Assembly: GCF_964340395.1 (NCBI RefSeq)
Contig: NC_135557.1
Span: 15,928,867-15,992,866, forward strand
Source of the DNA: Glandiceps talaboti
Taxonomy: Eukaryota > Hemichordata > Enteropneusta > Spengelidae
Length of the DNA: 64,000 nucleotides
Direction of reading: 5' to 3'
The first letter of the stretch is position 1. Each line of letters opens with the position of its first letter. This document shows, one piece after another, positions 62,861 to 64,000 of the stretch. The translations under genes and the position numbers were made by a program. The notes under the pieces are model-generated. The model did not search any database. It was not told the DNA's origin and was given only the letters and a program-made list of their open reading frames with translations.

Positions 62861-62922
62861 CATACATACATACATAGATACATTGTAGATACATATATAC
62901 AGATATACACGGACAAATAGAC

Positions 62923-62959
<37 letters not shown>

Positions 62960-62990
62960 TAGGCATAGACATAGACATAGATAGACAGAC
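62690..62990 (+). repeat. GACA/GATA compound microsatellite
   Basis: Runs of GACA, a block of about 12 GATA units at roughly 62810-62860, then GACA again with ATAGAC variants. The serine/valine/cysteine/leucine frames on the minus strand are repeat translations. A short G run precedes it at about 62456-62470. Confidence 0.95.
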
Positions 62991-64000
62991 AAATAAACAG
63001 ACATACAGACAGACAGAAATGAAGAGAAAGGGAAGAACATTACAACAATGAGAAAGAAAGAAAAATGAAAGAAATGTAATGAAGTGTGTCAAGAGAGCAA
63101 AATGTGCAATTGATTAATTATTAACAATAACAATTAGCTAGGCCCCAAGAGACTTATGGTGGAACCTTGAAGTAATTATAATTACTCTAAGGTGGAAACT
63201 ATCTAACCCAACATAGCATGAAATAATAAAACCCTGACAAGTCTGCTGCCTACTAAATTCAAAATATATTGATAAGAGTCAAATTACTAACTGCAAATCA
63301 GTTTTGTCACTGAATTATAACATTCTTCACGCCCTATAAAGTTTAATAATATTATTTCCACTCTGTCTGCATTCTCCGTTAAGGACATACCACACTTCTA
63401 ACACAGTTTTAATTTCATGCATGACTGATCAATTAGTTCCATGTAATCTAACATTGTTTGTCTGTAAAACTATTAACACACTGTTGTTGCCAAGGTCACA
63501 AGGTCACACTTGACCATACCACACCCACCCCTGAATGGCAGACAGCTGTGATAATGAAACACCATAACTATACCTAGCAAATATACCCCAAAGCTATATC
63601 AACAGTTTTTATCCCAGTGCGATAAATATTATGTCACTGGAACAAGGGTGTGTGTTTGAAATGTTCAGTGATTCACTAAACGTTGGGTTTGTTCAATTTC
63701 AACTTCCTGTGTCTGATGTGTATAGCAACAAACATTTGTAGTAAATGTTTTCCCACACCCGTTTCAGTTTTATGATTCTGTTGCTAAAACCACTGAATAA
63801 GGTTTCCCACACTTTTCAGCTTCATGATAAAGTTGGTAAAACCTCAAAATATGCTGTCAGAAGTAAGTGATATGACATTGTCCGGATGCCAGGCATGGAA
63901 GCTAGTTGTCAGGCCAGAGACATGTCTTGAAGTTCTTGAGATAGTAACACTAACACCAAGACAATTCTCTTGGCTAGTTTTGCATTATGTATCTGTACAG

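Larger units (their letters stand above)
60191..64000 (+). other. Start of intron 3 of the plus-strand IgSF gene (runs off the window)
   Basis: After the GTAAGT donor no further exon is recognisable to the right edge. The stretch holds a four-copy array of about 105-110 bp (60370-60725), a short G run near 62460 and a GACA/GATA compound microsatellite at 62.7-63.0 kb. Positions 60730-62440 and 63060-63880 look like unique AT-rich sequence. Confidence 0.65.

Noticed and set aside
62564-63092. Minus-strand frames of 100-164 codons rich in serine, valine, cysteine and leucine
   Set aside because: Translation of the GACA/GATA microsatellite.
1-64000. tRNA, rRNA, snRNA genes, telomeric repeats and intact transposases
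   Set aside because: Looked for by eye and not found; a covariance-model and profile search would be needed to exclude decayed copies.

Overview
This is AT-rich animal nuclear DNA. Spliced genes with short exons are bounded by GT-AG introns of 9.7, 11.3 and 21.1 kb. Microsatellites, minisatellites, short inverted-repeat elements and diverged local tandem duplications are frequent. The two supported genes encode secreted or membrane immunoglobulin-superfamily (IgSF) proteins. The pattern suggests a non-vertebrate marine metazoan (invertebrate deuterostome or lophotrochozoan); the species cannot be fixed from the sequence alone.

The core of the window is a head-to-head pair of IgSF genes. The minus-strand gene starts with a signal-peptide exon at 26300-26252. 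It continues into a V-set exon at 16556-16164, and no later exon was recognised down to position 1. The plus-strand gene starts 673 bp away with a signal-peptide exon at 26974-27040. It continues into a V-set exon at 38380-38733 and a C2-type exon at 59828-60190, then runs off the right edge. Every junction is phase 1 and every complete Ig exon is a multiple of three (1-1 symmetric), the classic arrangement for IgSF genes. Signal peptide + V + C2 resembles the start of nectin/CADM/Kirrel-like adhesion proteins or innate receptors, but no orthologue is claimed.

Layout: 1-16163 is sequence downstream of the last recognised minus-strand exon, with tandem arrays, two inverted-repeat elements and one doubtful plus-strand exon. 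16557-26251 is intron 1 of the minus gene, with a roughly 52-bp minisatellite at 19.3-20.1 kb and a 339-bp hairpin element at 21.3 kb. 26301-26973 is the shared promoter region. 27041-38379 is intron 1 of the plus gene. 38734-59827 is its intron 2, with several 100-200 bp tandem arrays, a G-rich minisatellite, long GTAT arrays, an orphan Ig-like half-domain at 52.7 kb and a YY1-like 25-bp array at 59.2 kb. 60191-64000 is the start of intron 3.

Most long open frames outside the named exons are microsatellite or minisatellite translations or chance frames. No tRNA, rRNA, CRISPR array, prokaryotic gene or intact autonomous transposon was recognised. The most interesting signals are the divergent V-set pair, microsatellites beside both of the plus gene's Ig-exon acceptors, the YY1-like array, the orphan Ig fragment, and several families of short non-autonomous inverted-repeat elements.
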